64,000 nucleotides of DNA from Notospermus geniculatus (GCA_002633025.1 NMRB01000217.1:2625-66624), one strand, 5' to 3'; positions 31,661-44,700 are shown, counted from the first letter of the stretch. Translations and numbers: made by a program. Notes: generated from the letters alone by a model not told the origin.

Positions 31661-31847
31661 TTGTCAAAATATTCTAAACTCGGGTAGAAGCTGCCACAAC
31701 TTTATAGATGGCAGCACGCGCGTCTCAGAATGAATTGGTCATTTATACCAAAAACGGTCCTGCAAGTCGAGGCGGTTACAACGCTTCGTATATAAAATTG
31801 GGTGGTATTAAAATCGCTCCCTGGACGTTTGGCCCCCGACATTTGCA

Positions 31848-32276
31848 NNNNNNNNNNNNNNNNNNNNNNNNNNNNNNNNNNNNNNNNNNNNNNNNNNNNN
31901 NNNNNNNNNNNNNNNNNNNNNNNNNNNNNNNNNNNNNNNNNNNNNNNNNNNNNNNNNNNNNNNNNNNNNNNNNNNNNNNNNNNNNNNNNNNNNNNNNNNN
32001 NNNNNNNNNNNNNNNNNNNNNNNNNNNNNNNNNNNNNNNNNNNNNNNNNNNNNNNNNNNNNNNNNNNNNNNNNNNNNNNNNNNNNNNNNNNNNNNNNNNN
32101 NNNNNNNNNNNNNNNNNNNNNNNNNNNNNNNNNNNNNNNNNNNNNNNNNNNNNNNNNNNNNNNNNNNNNNNNNNNNNNNNNNNNNNNNNNNNNNNNNNNN
32201 NNNNNNNNNNNNNNNNNNNNNNNNNNNNNNNNNNNNNNNNNNNNNNNNNNNNNNNNNNNNNNNNNNNNNNNNNNNN
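31848..32276. other. Assembly gap of 429 N
   Basis: The gap lies just after copy B of the large duplication, where assemblers often fail. Open frames drawn across it have no meaning. Confidence 0.99.
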
Positions 32277-32873
32277 TGAACTGTATTTCCTATTAGCTGG
32301 GGGACGTCCACTCCTTCCGAACCGGTAAGATAGTTGGGGGTGGGGTGGGGTGGGGGGCGATCAAATAAACATTGTTGCAGGATTGATTGAGCGTTGATTA
32401 ATAAGGGAAAACCAAGTTATCCAGAGCAGCGGGTAAGCTTACACAGAATTGTTCTTGCTGTACCAAACACTGGCTGGTCAGGAATACGTTCGACTGTTCA
32501 GTGCAAAAACACGCTTTTTGTTGACTTTCTAACGTCAATTCATTACCACTGCGGGATGGCAGTTAATTAAGCGAATACGTTGCGATCCGTGGTTATTTTT
32601 CGTAACAAAATATTTTCTAACTCTACAGTCATGCTGGAGTGTTTTGATAAAAATATGCCGTAACGTAACGTGGCACACGAATCGCAGGCATTGCTGTAAT
32701 GTGATTTAGACAGCTTGCGGTTGAGTGATTTTGAGATAAACTGCCAGAACTTCGGCAAGAAATCAATTTTCATGCGAATGGTTTGTCCGATCTTGACACC
32801 CCACCTGCTGATAAATGATTATGAGAGCAGGGTTTATTGGTGGCCGAGTGTAATCACGTGATCGTGTCACACA

Positions 32874-32881
32874 TGACGTCA
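32874..32881 (+). promoter_or_regulatory. CRE palindrome TGACGTCA upstream of the TMEM249-like gene
   Basis: A perfect TGACGTCA lies about 197 bases before the ATG at 33078, with a CACGTG E-box at 32855-32860. In mammals CREM drives many spermatid genes through such sites; relevance here is inference. Confidence 0.4.
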
Positions 32882-33077
32882 TGACGGGACGACATGACGC
32901 TCGTGAATATTAACACCGCATTGCACTTGTTGCCTGCGGCAGCGACGGACACGCCTAATGCACGGATGACGGGCAGTTTTTCATGATTTTTGTCTACCAT
33001 ATCTACCGCGTGTCCGCGGCGTAACTTGCATCAACATTCTTTTCCATCTGATGAACTGACCAGGTCGGTTAGACAAA

Positions 33078-33785
33078 ATGGTCATCATTGGAATCTTCGG
33101 GAGTCTCGGCCACCAGCAGTCTCCAGCGGACATTTTAAAAGACAAAATGGCGAAGAATTTTTACTTTCCATTCAAAGAAGTCTCACCAGGTTTGCCGATT
33201 TACGAAGTGGACGCCACCACGGACAGATTTTGGACAGGCCTAGCTCTGCTCCTGTTGGACATTACTGCTATTGTAGCCATGTACTATAACAATCCAGTTG
33301 ACCAGTATTTCATGCTGCACTGTTTTGTGCTCTTGGTAGCGATGGGGCTTCTTGGTTATTACAGAAAGAAGCGAAAGATCGTGCTGGATGGCCGAAATAA
33401 CGAGTATTCCTTCTTCATTGGCGATCGCCTCATGCACAGGGACCATTTCCACAATATCTACATCAGAATGAACGAGTACAAAAGCGGAGGAGGCGACTCA
33501 TACTACAAAATTGTCCTCGGTGGTTACGAAATTGACGAACAATCTTTGACGCAAAATATGGTGCACCATAGTCACGTTGAGAAAATACGGAAGCTCGGAA
33601 GGCGGGTGGCGGCTCGATTGAATTTGAACTATTTTGACGCGTTAGACAAGTCAAGACATCACATCATTCGCCATCGGCCGGTAGATATTCGGATGAAAGA
33701 ACGACGCGATGCGATGATTCATGGGGAACGCTCACGCTCAGAGATGGCTTCAAATCATGCTATTAATGCTCCAGTTTTAGTGTGA
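33078..33785 (+). CDS. TMEM249: TMEM249-like CatSper auxiliary subunit, intronless
   Basis: A single uninterrupted ORF of 235 residues, the length of mammalian TMEM249 as I recall it. Two membrane segments form a hairpin: about residues 51-70 (FWTGLALLLLDITAIVAMYY) and 78-95 (FMLHCFVLLVAMGLLGYY), followed by basic RKKRK. The soluble part carries YYKIVLGGYEID (142-153), then LGRRVAARLNLNYFDALD (173-190) and HHIIRHRP (194-201). These resemble the family's conserved block with its ARRLN-NYFD and RH-P motifs. In mammals TMEM249 is a small component of the CatSper sperm calcium-channel complex, so flagellar membrane location is expected. The start is chosen as the first ATG of the frame and fits family length. 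The absence of introns, in a window where other genes are heavily split, is notable. Family assignment rests on motif memory, not a search. Confidence 0.75.
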   Translation: MVIIGIFGSLGHQQSPADILKDKMAKNFYFPFKEVSPGLPIYEVDATTDRFWTGLALLLLDITAIVAMYYNNPVDQYFMLHCFVLLVAMGLLGYYRKKRKIVLDGRNNEYSFFIGDRLMHRDHFHNIYIRMNEYKSGGGDSYYKIVLGGYEIDEQSLTQNMVHHSHVEKIRKLGRRVAARLNLNYFDALDKSRHHIIRHRPVDIRMKERRDAMIHGERSRSEMASNHAINAPVLV

Positions 33786-33825
33786 TCTATTTTCCTTTGC
33801 CAACTCTATCAACATCACTTTGCAA

Positions 33826-33890
33826 GACAATGTGACGCAACTGAAGACAATGTGACGCAACTGAAGACAATGTGACGCAACTGAAGACAA
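33826..33890. repeat. 20-bp tandem repeat after the TMEM249-like stop
   Basis: GACAATGTGACGCAACTGAA occurs three times in exact series, with a degenerate fourth unit at about 33896-33915, within the probable 3'UTR. Confidence 0.85.
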
Positions 33891-34404
33891 ATTTGTCAAT
33901 GTGATGCAACTGTTTGAAGTACAACATGGTCTACTTGAAGACCTACAGCATACAGGACAGAGGCCACCCACTCCAACGTCAGGGAGAGAAGGGGCAGGAC
34001 AATGAGTTGCCGCGAAGGGCGAGGCTGCCAGTAGGCCTACCATTACCAACCAACACGCGAACTCAGTCGCCGGGCAGCATAACCAGCTGATAACTTACCT
34101 TGAAATTTTTACCGAAAAAAAGTTTTTTTTTCACGACCGCAAGCTCGAGCAAAGGTACCAGCAGAAAAGACGCGGTGTTTAAATCTAGCCACCACTTCAT
34201 ATTTTGTATCAGGCGACCCAGCCATGGATTCATTAAGAGAGCCTCCATCTCTGATGGGGCGGTCTTCCTTGTTTTTGTATTGATTGTACAAAAATATCAA
34301 AAATAGATAATCTACGTCCCGCAAGAATCCAACTTCAGTTTTATTGATCAGCTGGGATAATGAAACCATGACCATTCGACCCTAGCTTGCACTTGCACAC
34401 TTTG

Positions 34405-34624
34405 TAAAGCCCCCGTCACATATCCACTCCGGGGCCTGCGATATACGGTGAGTAAAAACAGACAGACGTCGGACTGCCCCTGTTCCCCGGGGAATGAAAA
34501 CCGTAGAAATGAACGTGAAAATGAAAATGAACATCGTAATGGACCCGTACTGTCTCTAAAATCCACGGCAAGCCGCTGGGTGGGGAAAATCGTACGGGGC
34601 CCGGTGGATCTGTGAAGGGGGCTT
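34405..34624. mobile_element. MITE, TCACATATCCACTCCGGGGC family, copy 1
   Basis: The left end TAAAGCCCCCGTCACATATC, then CACTCCGGGGCC, and the right end CGGGGCCCGGTGGATCTGTG, then AAGGGGGCTTA, are inverted. The copy at 39217-39446 shares both ends and internal words (AAGCCGCTGGGTGGGGAAAA). Confidence 0.8.
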
Positions 34625-34887
34625 AACTCAGACTTGCTTTCCCAGGAATATCGTTCCTTCACACTTGCCTAGCCAGCGTCTGACAGTGCCACCATCTGAA
34701 ACTAAAATCATTTTTAAAAAGCCCAATGTCTACAGTGCTGTAGGCATGAATCGTATACGCCTGTCAGAAACATGGCCGCGACTGCGCCCTTCATCGTTGA
34801 CGGTGATTGACAGTTAATTAATTGATAGTGGTGGTGATTAACACGTAGTGGTTCGAGCTTGCCTAATTGATCAGTCCTGTTGCCATA

Positions 34888-35155
34888 ACTTTAAAGCAGC
34901 AAAAAGCACAAGACGTCAATCGGCCGTGGCTCTATAGCAGCAAAAACACAAGACGTCACTCTGCCTTAGCTTTAAAGCAGCAAAAAACACAAGATGTCAA
35001 TCGGCCGTAGTTTTAAAGCAGAAAAAACACAAGATGTCAATCGGCCGTAGCTTTATAGCAGTAAAAACACAAGATGTCAATCGGCCGTAGCTTTAAAGCA
35101 GAAAAAACACAAGATGTCAATCGGCTGTGGCTTTAAAGCAGAAAAGACACAAAAC
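34888..35155. repeat. Tandem repeat of about 40 bp
   Basis: About six to seven units with core CTTTAAAGCAGAAAAAACAC and AAGATGTCAATCGGCCGTAG. Variation is mostly in the A-run and AAAGC/TAGC positions. It lies upstream of the bHLH gene. Bases 35156-35640 show nothing further. Confidence 0.82.
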
Positions 35156-35648
35156 GAAAGCAAAAGATGTCCACTCGGAACAACCCTGCCGATCCCAGGC
35201 CCCTCTGTCTCATCCCCCATTGACAAGGATAGCCCTTATCTTTGTGTCTATTGTGTGCTGACCTCCTTCAATGTGCTCATGGGACCCGAATCTCGTGTCC
35301 CGCACACTTCTTTCACAAATCGTCTGCTGCCGGCCACTTCAGGACGGCTTCTGATTGGTCGAGGTTCGTGTGACCTCAACCGGTGTGCCTGCCAGTTGGG
35401 GAACTCATGAAAAAAGGGGTGTAAGGATGTTGGTAATGGCACATCACTCCGTAAATCGGGGATTTTCTCCCCTGTACCCATCGATACTAAACATTTATGC
35501 ATGTTTACGAACTGGGGGAAGAAAAACTAAAGCAATTCATGAGAATTACGCTGAATATAAACTGTCAACAATGCATGGAACCATCCTGCACCCCCACGGC
35601 GACGATCTATCCTATTCACCCATCCACAAATTTAATGGCAACGCGTTC

Positions 35649-35657
35649 CATAAATAG
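35649..35657 (+). promoter_or_regulatory. Candidate TATA element of the bHLH gene
   Basis: CATAAATAG lies 91-99 bases before the ATG at 35748. A three-codon upstream reading frame (ATG at 35678) follows. Position is the only evidence. Confidence 0.3.
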
Positions 35658-35747
35658 CTCAGCGCTGCGGCGGGTATTATGAGCGTTTGAATAGATATAG
35701 AAATTTGGGCATCCGTGCTAGTCGGAAAATTTTCAGATTCGTACATT

Positions 35748-38700
35748 ATGGATATAGATCAGGCTATAATGGACGGTACGAGCCGGAGACAGGAGACCAA
35801 AGACACTCTGAGGTAAGTATCATCACTACTTTACCAGGATTTTACCGAAAATTCGCAAATGGAACCGAACTAAAGGTGACCTCTCTGGCATCATCTCACA
35901 TCTCACATTTTCTCGTCTGCAGGGATGAGACAACAACAAAAGACATCCTCAGCAGACGACCATCTGCCGGAATCAGCCGAACCCGACGACAACGTGGTTC
36001 GGAAACCAAAATAAGACATCGGCCATCGCAGGTAAGTTGAAGATTTGTTGACACTTCTGTAATTTTTCTACACATTTGGCGTATTTGCTGTGGGATTATG
36101 ATTGTGTTCGTCAAAGCGATGGTGACAGCTGGTCTGCCCTCACGGTCTTTGTTGTCAAGTAACAATCGTCTGCTCGGGATGTACATGTATCCCTTGTGTA
36201 CTTCTAGTGTGCAATATCAGAACGTACAGGGGGTGGGAAAATACCGAATCACGATGATACGGAAGCGCGGTGGTGCAGGAGTTCAGCGTCTCGAGACCGA
36301 GAAATCAGTCACGGGTTCGATTCTCGGCCGAGGTGCCACCTCGTGTTCTCAACTGGGCTGTACGGATCAGGTGATGCACTGAGTTGCCAGGGCCGTATTT
36401 AACTTTTTGGTCCGGGGGGCCGAATACCTCTTTTTGCCGTTTTTTGCCCAAAATCCGCATGAAAATCACGTTTGCCCCCCTCGCCCCCTTTAAATACGGC
36501 GGCCCTGGTTAGCTCCTTAAGTTCCCAAGGTTTTTGGAGAGACTTGGGTATCAATGTGAAGCGCTTCTTTGAGACTGTACATCAGTGGGAAGCGTCCCAA
36601 ACAAGGGGTTTAGACTGAACATCAGGATGACTCAGTCATCCCAGGCCTAAACGAAATACAAGTACATGTAATTTGTGGATCCCACCGTAACGCCCACATA
36701 TTAATGATTTCGATTATTCCTTTAGACTAGGCCCTGGGTCGTCTTTGTAGCCCGCCCCACACCAACTGGCATGGTTCCCATCGGTTGTTTTTGTTCCAAA
36801 ATATAATGATAAAAGATTTTAGAAGAAGTCACGATATTTTCTCAGTAATACCAGGTCTATAGGTGCAAGCTTTTATCATCAGGCTATCACGAACCCTGAA
36901 AACGCAGGATGTGTGGTTTTCGATTTGGCTCCGTCTCAAGATATCCCAAACACGTTTGAGGTTAATAACAGGTCTAGAAAAATCACATTCAGACACATGT
37001 ACTTTGATATCTTTGTGTACTTGTCCCAAGTCACGCCCTTGTCTGACAGATTTATAAATATTTACCGAGAGCTTTTTTGAACTTACAAGTGTAAAGGTAA
37101 ATAATGTTCTTCTGAAAAGTTTCCGTCTGTATATTAGGTTCGATGACAGTCACGAACCTATTGGAGACTTTTTTGAATTCTTGCGATAGAATTTGTTGGA
37201 ACTGTTCCTCCTGGGCATATTTTCCTTCTACACCTGTTGCGTGATGAAATCGACGTGTTGCTCTGTATTGGCTTTACTGACCTTGCATTGAGAGGTGAAG
37301 GTCACGCTTGATAAAAGTCCATTTCAATTATGTTTCCTCACCCAAATGCATTGTCCATGACTCATTGAATAATCTCAATAGGGTATACATGTATGTGTAT
37401 ATTTGTCACCTCTAAATTGCCCTCGGGTCCACGTTTAGTGTTTTACCTCACCCACATGACCTTGAAATTTGACCTTGACCTGAACAGGTGAACAACATCA
37501 CGAAGTGACACACGACAACCTTCAATCCCAACCNTCCTCGTTTGTGGTGCACATTAGACTGGTTCGTAGTCCCAACTGGCTCCGATGTTGGGACCGGGAA
37601 CCAGTCTAGGTGCACAGCCATTTTGAATGTTTATCACATGACTCCCGAGTACGAGTTGTCCGTTCGGAAGACATCGACAATTTCCGTGTAGCATTCAGTT
37701 CAGTTGCATGTGTCGATGTGCGCGCTCCGGATTGAGACTGGTTTGTGCCACTTGTTGCCGCAATGACCAGTCGCAATCGATGTGCGCTGTCCGCTCACAT
37801 CGACAGCGACTGTTGCAGGTAGTTGCATCCAGTCGCAAGGTCGATCTGCGCCAGGCTTAATACTTTTTGTAAAAGTAAACATTTAGACGGAGGACTTCTT
37901 CGCAGAATAGGTTGCCAGCAGCGCACGAAGCATGGTAACTTCGATTGCTGCCGAGTGGCTCCGTAACTGTGACTGCCCTTTCAGTCGATGGGTTCCGAAG
38001 GACACCACAAAAACACCACGTGTTTTTGTGTGTTCTCAGCATCGCCGAATTTATACTAGTATGTGCTTCAGAAGTTGACCTTGGTTTAGAAGTGCACTTT
38101 CCCTTTTGGTTCACGTGGGCCTATAGTCCCTGTAAGTGACTATTATATTGGGCCCAATATGAGCTTGTTTGTAATCTTGATTGCCCTTCGAGTCCTCTGA
38201 AGTCATCGACCTAAATCTCCTCCCTGCTTCACGTTCAAATCCAGTCTTCGGCGAAGATCTTAATAGGGAGGTTTCGCAAATTTGACGAAGCACGAAGTAC
38301 GAAATACGAAATTGGACTTCATTTCCATGACGTACAGGTAATGTATTTCAGGAGATGGTTGGTACCACAAATATCGCCTGCTGCAAGAGCGTCTTTGAGC
38401 GTATGACGTTAGACAGATAGAGTTTTACAGTGTACATGTACATGTATATTAAACTTTGAAATTTAGCTTTCGTATAGATTTCGTAGATACGAAGCGGAAA
38501 TTTAAAAATTAAAGATGCACCATAACGGCATAACTCTCTCGGTCTTACATGACATGTTAAAAGACGCACCGGCAGCAAGGACATATGTGGTACCAACCAT
38601 CTCCAGAAGTACATTAGGTCCTGGAAATGAAGTTGAATTTCGTATTTTGTAGGTCGTATTTCGTCAGATTTGCGAAAACTCACTGTTAATGGTTGTAATG

Positions 38701-41700
38701 AGATTCAACAAGTCAATAAATGTAGAGCGATCCAGAGTGGGCGTTTGCAACTTGTGAGGATCTCCAAAGTTTCATACCGACCCCCCAAGCGGAACATCAA
38801 AAACTTTGGTCCTGGTTACATTCTTTGACCTAACTCGAGGATCTTCATGATTTCTCAAACAACCTCTCAAATAATACTTGTCGCATTCTAACAGCCGTAG
38901 AATGACAATGATGGTAGAATAACAATTCGACCATAACTTCAACAATGGATAATATCCTTACAATCCTAAACGACGTATATTTTATTTCCTATTTGTCCCC
39001 GGGTGGAGACCCGCTTTAGGATCACCCGCATTGTCACGCTCCAGTTACACCAAAACCATACAAAAATATTTTTGAAGCCGTTGCGGTTATTGGCAAATGT
39101 TGACCGCTTCCTCCGGGATCTATCGCCTGAGGTCACTCGGTACGTCTTCGGGTAAATTTTGGAAATTCAGGTTCAGGGCCTATAGAACCTTTATGTCAGA
39201 CCCCCACATATGAGGCTAAAGCCTAGGTCACATATCCACTCCGGGGCCCGTACGGCGAGTAAAAACAGACATTTTGGCCAATTTCTACGGTGCCCAGTTT
39301 GATCCAGTCTAATTTTCACTCATCCATTTATATAGGCGATTTCGGCATAATTCATCTTAGATCCGTGTTTCAGTCTCTAAAATCCACTGCAAGCCGCTGG
39401 GTGGGGAAAACGTACGGGGCCCGGTGGATTTGTGACCTAGGCTTTAGTGAGCATATTCAGGAGATTTGACGAGAAAGTTGACCGGATGCGGGGGCATTAG
39501 AGAGGTTTCGGCGACATTTGTACAGACGCACACGAATACGACTACGTATTGCGTTCCTTTGGAAGTATAAGAAATCAAACGATAAACGTTAACTTTACGA
39601 CAACGTTAATTTTTGCACCGAAAATGCAATATAATTCTGGTGAATTCGCAGTATGAAAAATAACGTTGTCGTAAAGTTAACGTTTATCGTTTGATTTCTT
39701 AAACTCTCTAATGTCTCAAGGTTCGCGCGATGCTGTCATGGGGATTCATGACTGTTGGCTTCTCTTTCAGGACACTGACCCGCCTTGCCGAGTCCGCAAT
39801 GGACGCGTAGAGCGACGGAAACGCGATCGAATCAACACCAGTCTCGATGACCTCCAGATCCTTGTCCCTGCTAGCAAAATAAAGTCACAGGTAAGCTTTT
39901 TGTCTCTTTACAAGCCTCGACGGAAGCCAAAAAGGTGATCAGAGGTTCTCACTTCCTTCGGGCAGCACTGCAGACGAAAACGGTATGCGGTGACGACGTC
40001 CGCATTATGCGGGTGATCCACCGAGTTTACGATCAGTTTGCGATTAGTTCACGACGCGTTTGCGACTATAGTTTACGACGAAAAAACATACATGTAGCCG
40101 GTGGATCAGCGTTCACGATTCGTTCACGACGAGTTTGCGACTCGTTCACGACTGAATTCTGTTGACGACTAGCTGAGTTTGCGACGAGTTTACGACGAGA
40201 TCAAACATGTTTGATTTGGTTCGGTGGATCAGCCTCAACGTCACGTCATTTCTTGGATCAGTTTGCGACTAGTTTACGACGAGTTTGCAATTCGTTGACG
40301 ACTGCCGTCGTGAACTAATCGCAAAGTGATCGTAAACTCGTCGTCAAGTCGGTGGATAACCTACATGTACCTTCAAGATGCTGATCTGTTGTACCGAAAG
40401 AGATTTTGTTTGGTTTTCAACAAGTGTCAACTTTCTCGTGGGCCGGGGTAAATAAAGGGAAAGTAGCTATCTTCGTCACACCTGCTGTTGGGTATCATAG
40501 GACTTCGTCATATGTCTCAACCTGTAAAAAACGTTGCAGAAAACACGCACGCTAGTGTCCCACTGTCATTCAATACGATGTAATCATGCATCACCCCTGG
40601 CTGGGCCCCTTTTCACGGCGACGACCCCTGCGAGACCCCAGCTGTCGGGGGAGGACCCAGTCAAAAGCGGGCAGGTGGTTTCTAAAGAGGTTTCGTAATC
40701 ATTATCAAGACGTCCCGCTCAGATAGTGTCTACGTTTAATGACCTGGACTCTTTCTTTTTATCGGATAAAACGGTATCTCTTCTTTTGGTGAAAACATGT
40801 TTTATTCTTTTTTGTTTTGTCACGATCTTGTCCGTGTCTGTTCCGTCTTTGGCAAGGTGTCATCAAGATGAGATAACCCATTGTTAGGTCTGCTCATCAC
40901 TTAGTTCTGAAATAACCTTAGGTGCCTGTGAGTTTATTGCCGATGAGATGTTGAAAAAACTACCTGCCGCGGGATAAATAGTCCAGAAATGGTGGGAGGG
41001 AGATAGAGATAGAAAGGATCACGGAATGCAGGGTCGGTTCCAGGGTTGACAGAAAGAGGGGGCGTAGCTCGACGGAGGTGGTGAGCAGTGAAAGCATGAA
41101 GCCCAAAAAGGGGGGACAATTTAAGTGCTTTTAGATGCATTTTCCTGGCATCCGAGAGCAGAAATAGTGGGGGGGGGGGCATACGCCCCCCCCNCGCCCC
41201 CCCCCCCTGGATCCGACCCTGGAATGAAAGTAATGAGATACGCCACTGAAGATGACAGAACACACGCGGAATTCTCATATCACCTCATGTCTGTGAGTTG
41301 TGTGCTACCTCATCTCGGCGAGTTTTTTTGTCCGCAGCACGGCCCGCAGATAGATTCCAATCTCGCAGACATGAATTTGTTTGTGCTGCCAGCTGATCCG
41401 CCATCACCAACCGAGGTTTCGCCAACTTTCGGTCCCTCCGTCTTTCCGCTGCTTCGTCTCAAAGATCAAACACTCACTGAAAGGGTATATCCCTCGACAC
41501 AATCCGTGCCGCCATGCATTCTCAATCTGTTGAGGGGTCAAAAAGAGGGGAAGACACAGTGATTCGGGTGCAATCAAGCACACGGGGCATGCTGCTCATC
41601 GATTGCTAACATTTCTGATACGGGTCCCTCAGCCCGTAGGTATTTTCACAGCTACTCATCCTATGGACTCAGGGAATCAGGGGTCGACTTGTAGAACAAT

Positions 41701-44700
41701 GTGACATGTGCGGGACGTCTTGAAACAATGGCCTGTGGTCAGCTGGTGCGGCTTGAAACTGCCACTTGAGCGCGCGCCGTCTGCTCATCTGCCCCGCTCG
41801 GGAGGGTCGTGTGCCCAAAATGATGGCCTCCATTGTGTATTGAAACAATGACGGGATCATTTAAGGGCCGCTGCTGACAATATCGGGACAAATTATGATT
41901 TGTTCACATCAATTATAGCATTGTCCGAATGTTTGGACATGAAGTGGGCGGTGTTGGCGGATAGGTAGCGTTTCCTTCGGAACATATGCCGAGATTAGGA
42001 CGGGAGATGGCGATCAATCCTCTTACGGGCGGAAGAACCCGATCAAGAATGCGTCTGAGGAATACCTGCAGGAAAACGGTGAAACAGCGCGAAAATACTC
42101 TAAACTCCCACTTACCTGTCCCGTTCCTGAACTCGGAAAAAATGACTAAATCCTAAGTTGAAGATCGCACGTTGTCATTCTTTGCCGAAAAAATGGCTAT
42201 TTTGGCGGCCATATTTAAAACCAATATGGCGGCCACCAGGGGGCGCGAATTTTTGGGGTCCATTTTTTCATGATCCTTAGGTATGAAAATACCCATGTGG
42301 GGAGTTGCATGCTTTCTTGAAGAAGTGAAAGATTTTTACCCTTAACCGCTCTACTATTTGCCAGGCTTGGGAGTGGGCCAAGTAAGTAGACAGGACATTA
42401 CTGTTTCTGACCATACCCCCATTATCTTCAACTTAGGATTTAGTCATTTTTTCCGAGTTCAGGAATGGGACAGGTAAGTGGGAGTTTAGAGTAAGTAGGC
42501 AATGACAACTTATGAACACGGAAACTGAAGAAAAAAAATACATTGTACTTGTGAAGTCTCAGTTGCGATCGTGAAGTGTCACCGAACGTCATGTTACCGC
42601 GGAGAGTTCAAAAACGTCTCATTTCCTGTCGTCATTTCCATGGTTACTTGCCGAAAATGCGGAAACCGCTCTCGACAACTCGACACTTCAAATTTCCTCT
42701 CAATTTCGTTGCATAAAAGGTAACAGTTACTCCACTTGAAAACATGACGTGACACTGTAGTATCGTTTTAACGAATTTTTGAAACATTATGAAATGTTGT
42801 CAAATTCCCTTTCATTGCGTGATGGGCTTGCATCAAACTAAACAGGTCCTTCACCGCACCTGGCTCGGTCATAAAACAGTTTATTGTCCGATAAAGAAGT
42901 CATTTCGTGCAAAGGTTACGCCAGATCTGAGACATAATAACCAAATTTCGCCATATTGCGTACGGTTGCATGCAAAACGAGATCCCATTGTCCGGGAGGC
43001 CAAGACTCGCGAGGTTCCGGGGAAAAGGTGGAAGCGGAATACGGGGTCCCGGGGAGGTTTAAATTGCAAAGTGCGAACTGCCGGTATATCTAAAACCGGG
43101 CTTTCTTTCAAAAAGACAATGCGACGGCGTCGATACTTGAGTAAAATCTGCGATCGCCCGTTTTCACAGTGGCTTCCAGCTGCGTCAGATAATCAAGCTG
43201 TTTCGTGCAATATTGGAAAATTAAACCGGTTCCTGTGTGGCAGATTTACCGCTGCAGTCTGCTCTGACTTGATCAGGTGGAGGAGGGCGGGGGTCCCTCT
43301 AGGTGCCGAAACAGGTCACGGCTTCGGTCATCTGGGGACGCATTCCAAAACGTTTGCTGCATGTATCTGTCGCCTTGGCAGGTCGCCAAATCCGAGACCG
43401 CCTGGGTTTTCTCTTTTTCGCCGTTTCGAATCCGCGTTTTTGCAAAATTCGTGATTACTCCCCAAAATACTGATGGCCACTCTTTATGTTCAGTTATATT
43501 TGTTTTTTTCAGAGCCCTCAGGCGAGAAAGACAGACATAATCGATCTTGCTGTCCAGCATATCAAAGAACTACATGGTCACGTGATAGCACGGAATCAGG
43601 AAGACTGTAAGTATTGGGTATGCCCGAAACGTCGGTATTTTCCGATTCACTTGCCTTTGAATGGTAGAATTGCACAGTCCGTCATGGAACCCCAGAGCGA
43701 GATACCGACACGGAATTGAACCAATCAAAAGCAAGTTCCCAGCATTGCGATGGTGGCGCCCCTGGTGGCCTGATGGTAATGTAACCTGTTGATTCACAGC
43801 CGCCTACACGCATTTCCCCATACCGATGTTTCTCAAACGAAAAAGACAGTATTGAACAATGTTAATCAAAACGCGTTCCTGTAGGCGAAATTTAAATCAA
43901 AGGCAATGGAAAGATTTGAAGATTTTCCCAAGGATTTCATGATGGGCGTGACCTCTCACCCCTGCGCGGGAACATTCCCCGGATGGTGGAGACAATGTCC
44001 CGGCTGCCCGGCAGATGGTGTCGTGGGATCAGGGACCCCGGGCACGCGTCTGGACCATGGGTTGGCCCAGCATCCACTAATTGGTGACGCGCACACCTGT
44101 AGGACTCGTGCCACAATGGCAATGCGAATAACCCGCGAGACAAAAGGTTAGAAAGTTCTTATGCTTGAGATTGTAATATTGAAGGCAACTCGAAGTACTT
44201 GGGTACAGAACTTTTTGGTTAGGTTAGAAAGGTTAGAAAGGTTAGAAAGTTCTTATGCTTGAGATTGTAATATTGAAGGCAACTCGAAGTACTTGGGGGA
44301 TACTTAAAACTCGATGTGGGATGACTCGTGCCTGTGTGTGCGCCTAGAATAGCATTGTTACCGAAATTAAACCAGCGTTGATGCAGCGCCGCTTTGTGAT
44401 CGCCCGTTTTCACAGTGGCTTCCAGCTGCGTCAGATAATCAAGTTGTTTCGTGCAATATTGGAAAATTAAACCGGTTCTTGTGTGGCAGATTGGTTACCG
44501 CTGCAGTCTTGCTCTGACTTGATCAGGTGGAGGAGGGCGGGGGTCCCTCTAGGTGCCGAAACAGGTCACGGCTTCGGTCATCTGGGGACGCATTCCAAAA
44601 CGTTTGCTACATGTATCTGTCGCCTTGGCAGGTCGCCAAGTGCGAGACCGGCCGGGTTTTCTCTTTTTGCCGTTTCGAATCCGCGTTTTTGCAAAATTCG

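Larger units (their letters stand above)
27405..31765. repeat. 4.3-kb tandem duplication, copy B
   Basis: Its fold-backs correspond to those of copy A (about 28028-28208, 29092-29332, 30384-30538, 31502-31660). Its unique parts include about 210 bases at 31132-31341 with no counterpart in copy A. The copy lacks the MITE found at 25044 in copy A. Confidence 0.9.

Noticed and set aside
31708-32328. Open frames across the N gap
   Set aside because: Most of each frame is N, and the flanks have no coding character.
41125-41562. 145-codon frame across a single N and a MITE
   Set aside because: It starts inside a repeat and reads through the uncertain base; no domain.
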